Source: WLXB01 sp040221475
GTDB lineage: Bacteria; Pseudomonadota; Alphaproteobacteria; Rhodospirillales; Rhodospirillaceae
Assembly: GCA_040221475.1 (NCBI GenBank)
Contig: JAVKEJ010000058.1
Location: 1-64,000, forward strand
Direction: 5' to 3'
DNA length: 64,000 nt
This document shows, in pieces, positions 7,895 to 16,272 of the stretch. The position numbers and the translations under genes are program-made. Position 1 is the first letter of the stretch; every line of letters begins with the position of its first letter. Under the pieces are notes generated by a model that was not told the origin of the DNA, ran no database searches, and worked only from the letters and a program-made list of their open reading frames with translations.

Positions 7895-9316
7895 ATGCCT
7901 GCTGACCAACTCCCCAACTTATCCGGCACGCCGCTGCGCCGAAAAAAGCTATTCATCAAGACTTATGGATGTCAGATGAATGTTTATGACTCTGCCCGTA
8001 TGGTCGATGTGCTTGCACCACTCGGATACGAGCAAAGCGACACACCTGAAGGGGCAGATTTGGTTGTTCTCAACACCTGCCATATTCGAGAGAAAGCCGC
8101 TGAAAAGCTATTTTCGGATTTAGGGCGCATAAGACCCTTAAAAACAGACCGGGAAGCTGGCAAAGACCCGATGTTGATCGCCGTTGCCGGATGCGTCGCA
8201 CAAGCCGAAGGGAAGGCGCTGGTTAAACGTGCGCCTTATGTGGATATCGTTCTCGGGCCACAGACCACACATAGATTGCCAGAATTGATTGCCCGCGCTC
8301 ATCGCAGCGCCGGGGCCGTGCTGGATACAGACTTCCCGGTGGATACCAAGTTTGACCATTTACCGCCGCCCCGCGCCGACGGACCCACAGCATTTTTATC
8401 GGTCCAAGAAGGCTGTGATAAATTCTGTACGTTCTGCGTTGTCCCGTACACCCGCGGCGCGGAATATTCGCGTCCTGCAAATGCCGTGATTGAAGAGGCG
8501 CGTGGATTGGTCCGCGAGGGCGTTCGTGAAATCACCCTGCTGGGGCAGAACGTTAATGCTTATCATGGTGAAATGGACAAAGGGACATGGTCACTGGCAC
8601 GGCTGATTCGGGCTTTGGCGGAGATCGACGGCCTGGACCGGATTCGATATACGACATCTCATCCGCGCGACATGGATGATGATCTTATTGATGCACATGC
8701 AACGGTACCTGCGCTTATGCCTTACCTTCATCTTCCTGTTCAGTCCGGGTCCAACAGCATTCTCAGCGCCATGAATCGTGGCCATACACGAGACGATTAT
8801 TATCGGATTATTGAGCGCCTTCGCTCAGAACGGCCAGATCTTGCTTTGTCCTCTGATTTCATCGTTGGATTTCCTGGTGAGACTGATGCAGACTTCGCAG
8901 ACACCATGACTTTGATCGATGATATTCAATTCGCCCAGGCGTTTTCGTTTAAATACAGCAGCCGCCCTGGCACGCCGGCCGCCGAAAACGGAGATCAAGT
9001 GCCTGAAGACATAAAATCTGCGCGGCTTACGGCATTACAATCCTTAATTGCCCAGCAGCAAAAAGCTTTTAACACAGCCTGTATTGGTCAAACACTACCC
9101 GTACTGCTAACCGGACCGGGTCGCCATGACGGTCAAATGATTGGCCGTAGCCCATACCTACAACCCATACATCTTGATGCCCCGGAAACATCTCAGGGTA
9201 TGATCGTGATGGCAGAGATAGAAGCCTCAATTTCGAATAGTTTATCTGCGTCGATTGTTAAGTCCCCAACAGCGTTCTCATCTCAGTCTGAGACAACCAA
9301 GGTATCCGCGCATTGA
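7895..9316 (+). CDS. miaB: tRNA-2-methylthio-N6-dimethylallyladenosine synthase MiaB
   Basis: 473-aa radical-SAM methylthiotransferase that makes ms2i6A37 in tRNAs reading UNN codons. The auxiliary 4Fe-4S cluster cysteines are C26 (YGCQMN), C62 (NTCHIRE) and C100 (VAGCVAQ). The radical-SAM motif is C174-DKF-C178-TF-C181. A TRAM-like region follows near residues 385-450. It overlaps the next gene, phoH, by 4 bases (TTGA), the usual start of the miaB-phoH-ybeY run. Confidence 0.96.
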   Translation: MPADQLPNLSGTPLRRKKLFIKTYGCQMNVYDSARMVDVLAPLGYEQSDTPEGADLVVLNTCHIREKAAEKLFSDLGRIRPLKTDREAGKDPMLIAVAGCVAQAEGKALVKRAPYVDIVLGPQTTHRLPELIARAHRSAGAVLDTDFPVDTKFDHLPPPRADGPTAFLSVQEGCDKFCTFCVVPYTRGAEYSRPANAVIEEARGLVREGVREITLLGQNVNAYHGEMDKGTWSLARLIRALAEIDGLDRIRYTTSHPRDMDDDLIDAHATVPALMPYLHLPVQSGSNSILSAMNRGHTRDDYYRIIERLRSERPDLALSSDFIVGFPGETDADFADTMTLIDDIQFAQAFSFKYSSRPGTPAAENGDQVPEDIKSARLTALQSLIAQQQKAFNTACIGQTLPVLLTGPGRHDGQMIGRSPYLQPIHLDAPETSQGMIVMAEIEASISNSLSASIVKSPTAFSSQSETTKVSAH

Positions 9317-10338
9317 AAGAGTCAAACGCAAGTGTGACATGTAAGTTCGACGACAATGGACTTATTCAACAACTGTACGGCCCGAACAATACATTCCTGG
9401 ATCAAATAGAGAGTCGATTAGGCGTTACGCTTCACACCCGTGGCAATACGGTCACGATTGAAGGGCAAAGCAAAACCGCTGAAATGGCGCGCCAAGCTTT
9501 GGAAAGTCTGTACGGTCGACTTGAGGCGGGGCACGTTATTGACAAAGGAGACGTCGATGGTGCGGCACGTTTAGCAGAGGGGGGGCAACCGTCTGCAGCA
9601 AACCAGGACGAATTGGCCATCCGCACCAGCAAACGACACGTGCGGCCTCGGTCCTCAGGGCAAGCTGCCTTTTTTGACGCGCTACAAAAAAAAGAGATGG
9701 TCTTTGCCCTGGGTCCGGCGGGAACAGGAAAAACCTATATCGCCGTCGCCAAAGCCGTTGAAATGAAACTGGCCGGTCAAGTGGATAGAATCATCCTATC
9801 GCGACCAGCCGTAGAAGCCGGAGAAAGGCTCGGATTCCTTCCGGGCGACATGCGTGACAAAATTGATCCCTATCTGCGGCCCTTGTACGACGCATTGTAT
9901 GACATGATGCCTGGCGACTTGGTGGTAAAACTATTGGCATCCGGCGAGATTGAGGTTGCCCCTCTGGCTTTTATGCGTGGTCGAACATTATCAAACGCCT
10001 TCGTGATCTTAGATGAAGCGCAGAACACAACACCGGTTCAAATGAAAATGTTTTTGACCCGCATGGGGGAAAATTCACGCATCGTCGTGACTGGAGATGT
10101 AAGCCAGATCGACTTGCCGTTGGGCGTAAAGTCCGGACTAAAAGATTCTCTCGATATTCTTGAGGGTATTGATGAAATTGGCCGGGTAACCTTCTCTCAC
10201 AAAGATGTCGTTCGACATGGCTTGGTGACCCGCATCGTCACCGCGTATGACGCGCGTGACTCAAAGCTGAATGTTAAACCCCCAGAAAACAGCGGTGGAA
10301 CATCTGTTGGAAACCGGGAGCGTAAATCGACGCCATGA
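9313..10338 (+). CDS. PhoH-like ATPase
   Basis: 341 aa. An N-terminal KH-like segment (about residues 1-75) precedes the PhoH ATPase domain with Walker A GPAGTGKT (134-141) and Walker B VILDEAQN near residue 235. The TTG start overlaps the miaB stop and gives the usual N-terminus; a later ATG would cut into the KH-like part. Proteins of this family are linked to RNA metabolism and are almost always next to ybeY. The stop overlaps the ybeY start by 4 bases (ATGA). Confidence 0.93.
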   Translation: MKESNASVTCKFDDNGLIQQLYGPNNTFLDQIESRLGVTLHTRGNTVTIEGQSKTAEMARQALESLYGRLEAGHVIDKGDVDGAARLAEGGQPSAANQDELAIRTSKRHVRPRSSGQAAFFDALQKKEMVFALGPAGTGKTYIAVAKAVEMKLAGQVDRIILSRPAVEAGERLGFLPGDMRDKIDPYLRPLYDALYDMMPGDLVVKLLASGEIEVAPLAFMRGRTLSNAFVILDEAQNTTPVQMKMFLTRMGENSRIVVTGDVSQIDLPLGVKSGLKDSLDILEGIDEIGRVTFSHKDVVRHGLVTRIVTAYDARDSKLNVKPPENSGGTSVGNRERKSTP

Positions 10339-10871
10339 CAGCGGCAAGATTGCGAACTGTTGTGCGCATAGACACAGAAAACTGGCGTTCTGGCATTCCC
10401 AAAGCCGAAATACTATGCCGTAAAGCGGCGCGCAGCGCCTGGTCTCTCGGACGCAAAGCCTTAGATCCCGTCCACATTTTATTCAAACCTTTGATCAGTC
10501 CCGTTGAAGTCAGCATTCTGCTTAGCGATGACGATACGATTAAAGCGCTGAATAAAGAACATCTTGGCAAAGACAAACCAACCAACGTTTTGTCCTTTCC
10601 GGGCGACCTGGAAACCCCAGACCCTAGATCTGAAGTCCTCCTGGGAGATATTATTTTAGCTTGGCAAACAGTGTACTCAGAGGCAAACAGAGACCACAAG
10701 AAAACAGACGCGCATATGATGCATTTGGTGATTCATGGCGTTCTTCATCTTTTGGGGTATGATCATGAGTGTGAGGATGACGCAACGATAATGGAACGTT
10801 TGGAAATAGAGTGCATGGCCCAGCTCGGCTTGCCTGATCCCTATACGACCAATAGCAAAAGCAATGACTGA
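10335..10871 (+). CDS. ybeY: Endoribonuclease / rRNA maturation factor YbeY
   Basis: 178 aa. The zinc-binding motif HGVLHLLGYDH (about residues 134-144) has the three family His ligands. Upstream LNKEHLGKDKPTNVLSFP is the usual YbeY substrate-side block. YbeY takes part in 16S rRNA 3' maturation and ribosome quality control. Its start overlaps phoH by 4 bases and its end overlaps the CorC-like gene by 8 bases, so the five-gene run is likely one operon. Confidence 0.95.
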   Translation: MTAARLRTVVRIDTENWRSGIPKAEILCRKAARSAWSLGRKALDPVHILFKPLISPVEVSILLSDDDTIKALNKEHLGKDKPTNVLSFPGDLETPDPRSEVLLGDIILAWQTVYSEANRDHKKTDAHMMHLVIHGVLHLLGYDHECEDDATIMERLEIECMAQLGLPDPYTTNSKSND

Positions 10872-11766
10872 GACAACACGATCAGAGATTGAGCGTAATG
10901 GCGACGATACACATGCGTCATTTTTCCAACGGTTACGCTCATGGCTGCCGCTAGGGAATTCAGATACGGGTTCGGTTAGAGACGTGATTGAGGAGCTGAT
11001 CGAAGATCAGCCCGACACCGATGACGCCATTGACGAACACGAACGCGCCCTTCTCTCAAACGTCTTGAAGCAGCGCCACGCCACTGTAGAAAGAATTATG
11101 GTTCCACGGGCAGATATCGTCTCTGTGGAATTAGAAACACCTGTGGTTGATGTCGTCGCCCTGCTGGTTGAGCAGGGTCATTCGAGAGTCCCTGTTTACC
11201 GAGGATCATTGGATGAAGTTGTTGGTATGGTGCATATCAAAGACCTCGCCGGAGCGATTTTAGGAGAGAATTCCTCGGTTGAAGCGGCAGCGCACTTATC
11301 CAAGCCAATGCGGCGCGTTATTTTTGCAGCACCCAGCGCCCGAGTGCTGGATTTGCTTTTAGAAATGCGTATGAAGCGCACCCATATGGCTATGGTGGTC
11401 GACGAATATGGTGGTATCGACGGGCTTGTTACAATTGAGGATTTGGTGGAGCAAATCGTCGGAGATATCGCTGATGAGCACGACGAGGATACAGATCTGG
11501 AATTGACAGATCGTGCCGACGGCACTGTGATCGCAGATGCACGTGTCACGTTGGCTGACTTTGTTGCGCGCTACGGGAATGTCTTCACTGACGAAGAAAT
11601 GCATGAGTACGACACGCTAGGTGGACTTGTTTTTCGACTTGCTGGGCGCGTCCCCAGTCGGGGAGAGTTGGTCGCCCACGAAAATGGTGTTGAGTTCGAA
11701 ATCGCCGATGCTGACCCGCGTCGTATTCGCCGATTGAGGATACGCAACATCCCTTCCATAGATTGA
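10864..11766 (+). CDS. CBS-domain haemolysin C / CorC-like protein
   Basis: 300 aa. After an acidic N-terminus, two CBS domains are visible (about residues 70-190, with VMVPRADIVSVE-like and VVDEYGGIDGLVTIEDLVEQ motifs), followed by the CorC_HlyC C-terminal domain with YDTLGGLVF. It has no membrane helices, unlike longer CorB-type proteins. The family is tied to Mg/Co efflux, and its usual place between ybeY and lnt fits YbeX, a protein linked to ribosome and magnesium homeostasis. The haemolysin name is historical. Confidence 0.9.
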   Translation: MTETTRSEIERNGDDTHASFFQRLRSWLPLGNSDTGSVRDVIEELIEDQPDTDDAIDEHERALLSNVLKQRHATVERIMVPRADIVSVELETPVVDVVALLVEQGHSRVPVYRGSLDEVVGMVHIKDLAGAILGENSSVEAAAHLSKPMRRVIFAAPSARVLDLLLEMRMKRTHMAMVVDEYGGIDGLVTIEDLVEQIVGDIADEHDEDTDLELTDRADGTVIADARVTLADFVARYGNVFTDEEMHEYDTLGGLVFRLAGRVPSRGELVAHENGVEFEIADADPRRIRRLRIRNIPSID

Positions 11767-13377
11767 GTGAACGTGACTTCTTGGGCGACGGCGCCTCTTC
11801 ACCTGTTACAGACAGCCCACCCAGCGCTTAGAGCTGGGCTTGCCTGTGGCCTTGGAGCCCTTGCGACCTTAGCGATGCCGCCGTGGCATATTTGGCCTGT
11901 GTTGTGGGTCTCACTTCCCCTGTTTCTTTTTTTAGTCCAAAGCGCCAAGACATATCGTGGTGCCTTCCTCATCGGATGGGCGTTTGGGCTTGGCCATTTC
12001 ACGACTGGCTTCGGATGGATTGGCAACGCCTTTTTTGTAGATGCAGAGACCTTTGCCGCGCTCGCTGTTCCCGCAATCGGAGCCCTTGCAGCGGGGTTTG
12101 CTCTGTACACAGGGATCGTCGCCCTCGTCACCAGAGTCGTGATTATTGGAACAACACAGACGAGTCGAGCCTCAAGCCTTCTGCAAACAACATGTCGGCT
12201 ATGGGTTTTCGCAATCATCTGGACATTCATTGAATGGTGGCGTGGCTGGTTCCTAACCGGTTTTCCATGGAATCCAATTGGGAGCAGCTGGACGGACGTT
12301 TCAACTGTTCTTCAAAGCGTCAGCGTGATGGGTGTCTATGGGCTCTCTTTTGTGACGGTCCTGGCCGCTTCTGCCAGCCTGCTATTAATAGACAATACGA
12401 GGCAAATGACGCGATGGCTCATCATCGCACTCTGCCATGCACCACTGATAGCCTCAGCAGTTTATGGTGCCGCCCGCCTTGACCAAACTAACGATACATC
12501 AGTCCCCGATGTCAGATTGCGATTGGTGCAACCCAATATTGCCCAAGTGGACAAGTGGCTTCCGGGTTTAAGAGAAAAACACTTATACGAACAAGTTCGG
12601 ATGAGCACCGAAAATGCGGTCGGAATAACCCATGTATTATGGGCCGAAACAGCCGTGCCGTTTCCTTTAAATCTTGCAGACAGCGCATTGCAAGTAACAG
12701 CCCAGGCAGCGCCACCCTCAGGTCTGGTTTTAACAGGAGCGCCGCGGATTGAAGGTCAGGGAACAACGCGCACAGCCTACAATAGTTTTTTTGCTGTTGA
12801 GCGCAGCGGTAAAATTGCTGCCGTTTACGACAAGTCTCACCTTGTACCCTTTGGAGAGTACACGCCGCTTCAGAACCTAATTCCTATTCCACAATTCACG
12901 GGGGGAATAGGATTCACTCCTGGCTTAGGTAAAGTGACCATAGCCTTGCCGGGATTGCCGGCATTTAGCCCTTTGATTTGTTACGAGATCGTGTTCCCCG
13001 GCGCCGTGACCAATCCGGAAAAGAGGCCAAAATGGCTCTTTAACCTGACCAACGATGCTTGGTTCGGTTCCTCAAGTGGACCTTATCAGCATATCGCAAC
13101 CGCTCAGATGAGGGCTGTTGAAGAAGGTTTGCCGGTGGTGCGCGTCGCCAATACAGGGATCAGCGCTGTTATAGATGGATATGGTCGGATTCGCTCTAGC
13201 CTGCCTTTAGGGCAGAAGGGTGTGCTGGACAGTCCGCTACCAGCAGATCTTGCGCCAACGCCATTTTCTCGGTTCGGGCACTCTCCAACATTGATCATCA
13301 TAATCCTGAGTGGATTCTTAGCCTTATTCATCTCTCGGCATGATCTGCAAAAATACAGGGTTAATGTCGAACTTTAG
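11767..13377 (+). CDS. lnt: Apolipoprotein N-acyltransferase Lnt
   Basis: 536-aa inner-membrane enzyme that adds the third acyl chain to lipoproteins. The N-terminal half has about seven hydrophobic segments, then a nitrilase-type domain from about residue 245. The catalytic triad is visible as E294 (WAETAVPFP), K356 (YDKSHLVPFGEY) and C405 (LICYEIVFP). A final hydrophobic segment near residue 510 completes the usual topology. It starts with GTG immediately after the preceding stop. It is the last gene of the run, and the next gene has its own promoter-like sequence. Confidence 0.95.
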   Translation: MNVTSWATAPLHLLQTAHPALRAGLACGLGALATLAMPPWHIWPVLWVSLPLFLFLVQSAKTYRGAFLIGWAFGLGHFTTGFGWIGNAFFVDAETFAALAVPAIGALAAGFALYTGIVALVTRVVIIGTTQTSRASSLLQTTCRLWVFAIIWTFIEWWRGWFLTGFPWNPIGSSWTDVSTVLQSVSVMGVYGLSFVTVLAASASLLLIDNTRQMTRWLIIALCHAPLIASAVYGAARLDQTNDTSVPDVRLRLVQPNIAQVDKWLPGLREKHLYEQVRMSTENAVGITHVLWAETAVPFPLNLADSALQVTAQAAPPSGLVLTGAPRIEGQGTTRTAYNSFFAVERSGKIAAVYDKSHLVPFGEYTPLQNLIPIPQFTGGIGFTPGLGKVTIALPGLPAFSPLICYEIVFPGAVTNPEKRPKWLFNLTNDAWFGSSSGPYQHIATAQMRAVEEGLPVVRVANTGISAVIDGYGRIRSSLPLGQKGVLDSPLPADLAPTPFSRFGHSPTLIIIILSGFLALFISRHDLQKYRVNVEL

Positions 13378-13407
13378 ACATTTCTGCGCACCAGCAGCCA
13401 AAAAGTT

Positions 13408-13437
13408 TTGAGTAAAAAGTAGTTTTCGTGCTATGCT
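13408..13437 (+). promoter_or_regulatory. Candidate sigma70 promoter of XRE regulator gene
   Basis: TTGAGT (13408-13413) and TATGCT (13432-13437) are separated by 18 bases in a local AT-rich patch after lnt. It would give a leader of about 115 nt to the XRE gene at 13561. Confidence 0.42.
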
Positions 13438-13483
13438 TTTACAACGTTTAGTAGGTGATTTTAGACGTGTTGGCTGCAAAAGT

Positions 13484-13506
13484 GCTGAAAATGCTTAATT
13501 TTCAGC
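13484..13506. repeat. Perfect 9-bp inverted repeat in XRE gene leader
   Basis: GCTGAAAAT (13484-13492) and ATTTTCAGC (13498-13506) are exact reverse complements around a 5-base loop. It lies 55 bases before the ATG of a DNA-binding regulator, so it could be an autoregulatory operator or an RNA hairpin. The overlapping AGTGCT (13481-13486) can instead pair with AGCACT (13521-13526). Confidence 0.7.
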
Positions 13507-13560
13507 CTATTTTGGGCTTGAGCACTGGCAAACTTAGGGATTGAAGCAAAGGACGTAATA

Positions 13561-14055
13561 ATGGGTTTTGCAAAAAAACAAGATCTGGATGGACTTGGAG
13601 GCCGCTCATCGCGCGGTCGTATGCCCTCGGGAAAACCAAATCCTGTTGATGTTCACGTTGGCAGCCGCGTCCGCCTAAGACGAACATTGCTTGGTCTGAG
13701 CCAGGAGAAACTTGGAGAAGCGATTGGACTAACATTCCAGCAAGTCCAAAAGTATGAGCGTGGGGCCAATCGGGTCGGAGCCAGCCGGTTATGGGATTTA
13801 AGCCGTGTTCTAGACTGTCCTGTTTCTTATTTCTTTGAAGATATGGAAGACGACGTGCAGGCAGCAAGCCCCCGCAATCTGACAGAGCGTACTGAAGAGC
13901 CTGAACAAAGAGACGCCGACCCCATGACCAAACGCGAAACCCTAGAGTTGGTGCGCGCCTATTACAAAATTACGGACCCACACGTGCGCCGCCGTATATA
14001 TGAATTGGCCAAGTCATTGGCATCGGCCGAGGAGGCTTTTAACCTGGGCGACTAA
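13561..14055 (+). CDS. XRE-family helix-turn-helix regulator
   Basis: 164 aa. The helix-turn-helix lies at about residues 37-90, with LRRTLLGLSQEKLGEAIG and TFQQVQKYERG, followed by ASRLWDLSRVLDCPVSYFFED and a separate C-terminal helix pair with ETLELVRAYYKI and VRRRIYELAKSLA. A good Shine-Dalgarno (aaagga, 13548-13553) fixes the start. Proteins of this pattern are abundant and conserved in alphaproteobacteria but their targets are mostly unknown. A close paralogue lies at 52323. It is monocistronic, with a terminator after it. Confidence 0.87.
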   Translation: MGFAKKQDLDGLGGRSSRGRMPSGKPNPVDVHVGSRVRLRRTLLGLSQEKLGEAIGLTFQQVQKYERGANRVGASRLWDLSRVLDCPVSYFFEDMEDDVQAASPRNLTERTEEPEQRDADPMTKRETLELVRAYYKITDPHVRRRIYELAKSLASAEEAFNLGD

Positions 14056-14082
14056 CAATAGTTCCGCCTGTCCAATTTTGCT

Positions 14083-14113
14083 AAAAGCCCTGTCACATCA
14101 GACAGGGCTTTTT
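14083..14113 (+). terminator. Rho-independent terminator after XRE gene
   Basis: AAAAGCCCTGTC (14083-14094) pairs with GACAGGGCTTTT after a 6-base loop, and the 3' arm runs into a T-tract. It is the clearest intrinsic terminator in the window and separates the XRE gene from metK. Confidence 0.92.
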
Positions 14114-14115
14114 TC

Positions 14116-14243
14116 ATGTGCCCACCATATTTTCTAAAATGCGATAACAACGCAGCCACTTGCAAAACTTAAGGGGTTCCGGTACGTCCGGTCCACTTTT
14201 ATCACGTTTTGAATTATCCAATTTTCGTTTAAGGAGCCTGTTT
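14116..14243 (+). promoter_or_regulatory. metK leader, possibly structured
   Basis: This 128-base stretch between the terminator and the metK GTG is noncoding. AAGGGG at 14171-14176 and the CCGG that follows can fold with CCGG and CCACTT further on into an imperfect hairpin with a TACGT loop. metK leaders often carry SAM-sensing RNAs, but I could not match this one to the SAM-I, SAM-II or SAM/SAH consensus by eye. It also contains a long run of T-rich sequence before the Shine-Dalgarno (aaggag, 14231-14236). Confidence 0.3.
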
Positions 14244-15416
14244 GTGTCTCTGTCTGAATATGTATTTACCAGCGAGTCCGTTTCCGAGGGCCATCCGGAC
14301 AAAGTCAGTGATCGCGTTTCTGACGAAGTTGTTGATCTTTTTCTTGGCGCCGAACCCGAAGCCCGAGTTGCGGTGGAGACACTCTGCACGACCAACCTGA
14401 TTGTTCTCGCTGGGGAGGTGCGCGGCCCCGAGTCTGTTACCGCCGAAATGATGATTAACGCCGCGCGCGAAGCTGTAAAAGACATTGGCTACGAACAGGA
14501 CGGCTTTCATTGGCAAAAGATGAAAGTGGAATGTCACGTTCACGCACAATCGGCCGACATTGCTGTGGGCGTGGACTCCGCTGGCAATAAGGATGAAGGC
14601 GCTGGAGATCAGGGCATTATGTTTGGCTTTGCCGTGACTGAAACGCCTGAACTCATGCCAGCGCCTATTCATTATTCGCATCAAATTTTAAAATCTCTCG
14701 CTGATGCCCGGCATTCAGGAGATGCACCGTTTTTAGGGCCTGATTCAAAGAGCCAGGTTAGTCTCCAGTATCGAGAGGGCAAGCCCGTTGGCGCAACATC
14801 GGTCGTGGTTTCAACGCAGCATACTGAGGACGTTGACCAGGACACAATCCGGGATTTGGTTCGCACCCACGTGGAGCGTGTACTCCCTGAGGGCTGGATG
14901 TGTCCAGATGAGGCGTTTTATGTGAATCCGACGGGTCGTTTTGTTATTGGTGGACCGGACGGAGATTGCGGCTTAACAGGACGCAAGATCATCGTTGATA
15001 CCTACGGTGGTGCGGCCCCGCATGGCGGCGGCGCGTTTTCTGGAAAAGATCCCACCAAAGTTGATCGCTCAGCAGCATATGCCTCCAGATATCTGGCTAA
15101 AAACGTCGTTGGAGCAGGGCTAGCAGATCGCTGCACGATCCAATTATCCTACGCCATTGGTGTATCTGAGCCGTTATCGGTTTATGTAGACACCCAAGGC
15201 ACCGGAAAAGTTGAAGAAGCAAAGCTGGCCGACGTTTTACAGGAACTGATGGATCTCAGCCCCCGTGGCATCCGCGAGCATCTTAAGTTGAACAAGCCAA
15301 TCTATGCGCGCACAGCAGCCTATGGTCACTTTGGGCGCGAGCCTGATGGTGGCGGCGGGTTCTCATGGGAACGCCTGGATTTGGTGGAAGCGCTCGAATC
15401 TGCGTTCGGTGTCTAG
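14244..15416 (+). CDS. metK: S-adenosylmethionine synthase MetK
   Basis: 390 aa from the chosen GTG. The enzyme makes SAM from methionine and ATP. The N-terminus SEYVFTSESVSEGHPDK, the central GAGDQGIMFG and the GGGAFSGKDPTKVDRSAAY block are all canonical. The frame is open to a TTG at 14160, but the Shine-Dalgarno aaggag (14231-14236) sits 7 bases before the GTG at 14244, and this start gives the standard family N-terminus. The stop overlaps the proposed GTG of trmB, so they are probably co-transcribed. Confidence 0.96.
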   Translation: MSLSEYVFTSESVSEGHPDKVSDRVSDEVVDLFLGAEPEARVAVETLCTTNLIVLAGEVRGPESVTAEMMINAAREAVKDIGYEQDGFHWQKMKVECHVHAQSADIAVGVDSAGNKDEGAGDQGIMFGFAVTETPELMPAPIHYSHQILKSLADARHSGDAPFLGPDSKSQVSLQYREGKPVGATSVVVSTQHTEDVDQDTIRDLVRTHVERVLPEGWMCPDEAFYVNPTGRFVIGGPDGDCGLTGRKIIVDTYGGAAPHGGGAFSGKDPTKVDRSAAYASRYLAKNVVGAGLADRCTIQLSYAIGVSEPLSVYVDTQGTGKVEEAKLADVLQELMDLSPRGIREHLKLNKPIYARTAAYGHFGREPDGGGGFSWERLDLVEALESAFGV

Positions 15417-16122
15417 TTCACCACAAAATACACTTCAAAACCGGATTCAACTGTTTGGCAGACGAAAGGGCAAGGCGCTGCGGAATGGACGCCGGGACCT
15501 CCTGGAGAAAGACCTGCCGCATCTGCGTATTGAGTTGAAAACGCTTAAGACGGGGACTGATCCTCGGGTCTTTTTTAGTCCTCCCGTGGAGCGGGTTTGG
15601 CTTGAAATCGGCTTCGGCGGCGGCGAACACTTGATAGCGCAAGCGAGCGCGCATCCAGAGATCGGCTTTATAGGTGCAGAAGTGTTTGAAAATGGCATTG
15701 CATCGCTATTGCAGCAGAGAATAGATGCCAAACTCGAAAACATTAGAATACTCGACAATGATGCGAGGGAATTCTTACCTTTGCTGACAAACGACAGCAT
15801 AGCGCGTGTTTTTCTGCTCTATCCTGACCCCTGGCCAAAGACGCGCCATGCCAAACGCAGATTTGTTAGCCGACAAACCTTAGATGAACTTGCTCGCATT
15901 ATGCCTTTGCAATCAGAGTTAAGGATTGCGACGGATCATCCCATTTATGCACGGTGGTGCTTAAGATATATACCGACTCATCCAAATTTCCAGTGGCAAG
16001 TGAATCGGGCGAAAGATTGGCGATTCCCGCCAGACGATGCCTTCTCGACGCGTTATGAACAAAAAGCAATCACGCAGGGCCGCACCCCAATGTATCTCAC
16101 GTTTCGCCGCGTTATAGGCTAA
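15409..16122 (+). CDS. trmB: tRNA (guanine-N7)-methyltransferase TrmB
   Basis: 237 aa from the proposed GTG at 15409, which overlaps the metK stop by 8 bases. An open frame reaches further back into metK, but those residues do not look like TrmB, whereas LFGRRKGKALRNGRRDLL soon after the GTG is the usual N-terminus. SAM binding shows as LEIGFGGGEHLI, and the family motif FLLYPDPWPKTRHAKRRFV is intact. The enzyme makes m7G46 in tRNA. The place after metK, which supplies its cofactor, is sensible. Confidence 0.93.
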   Translation: MSSSPQNTLQNRIQLFGRRKGKALRNGRRDLLEKDLPHLRIELKTLKTGTDPRVFFSPPVERVWLEIGFGGGEHLIAQASAHPEIGFIGAEVFENGIASLLQQRIDAKLENIRILDNDAREFLPLLTNDSIARVFLLYPDPWPKTRHAKRRFVSRQTLDELARIMPLQSELRIATDHPIYARWCLRYIPTHPNFQWQVNRAKDWRFPPDDAFSTRYEQKAITQGRTPMYLTFRRVIG

Positions 16123-16180
16123 TGCCTTGCCAGAATGTGAGAATCCGACTATATGAACGGCACAACTTCACATGTCGAGT

Positions 16181-16248
16181 GACCTGAGGGGTGGGCCGGT
16201 GGCCCACTTTTTTTGTTTGTGGAATACCCATTCCCACGGCCTCAGGTT
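16181..16248 (+). ncRNA. Candidate three-way-junction leader RNA upstream of rimP
   Basis: An outer 9-bp helix (16181-16189 with 16240-16248, one G-T pair) encloses two hairpins: a strong GTGGGCC/GGCCCAC stem with a seven-T tract (16191-16214), and GTGGAAT/ATTCCCAC (16219-16237, one bulged C). It ends 24 bases before the rimP ATG. The hairpin with the T-tract is a terminator by itself; the enclosing helix is what suggests a regulated leader for the rimP-nusA-infB operon. Confidence 0.45.
16190..16214 (+). terminator. Rho-independent terminator or attenuator before rimP
   Basis: A 7-bp GC-rich stem (16191-16197 with 16201-16207, loop GGT) is followed by seven T residues (16208-16214). It may end the metK-trmB transcript or attenuate rimP-nusA transcription. 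Confidence 0.85.
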
Positions 16249-16272
16249 CCGATAAACAACGTCGCGAGCGAT

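Noticed and set aside
14116..14243. SAM-II or SAM/SAH riboswitch before metK
   Set aside because: The conserved loops and the pairing with the Shine-Dalgarno expected of these classes were not found by eye.
14160..14243. Extended metK start at the TTG at 14160
   Set aside because: The encoded residues do not match any MetK N-terminus, and the Shine-Dalgarno supports GTG at 14244.
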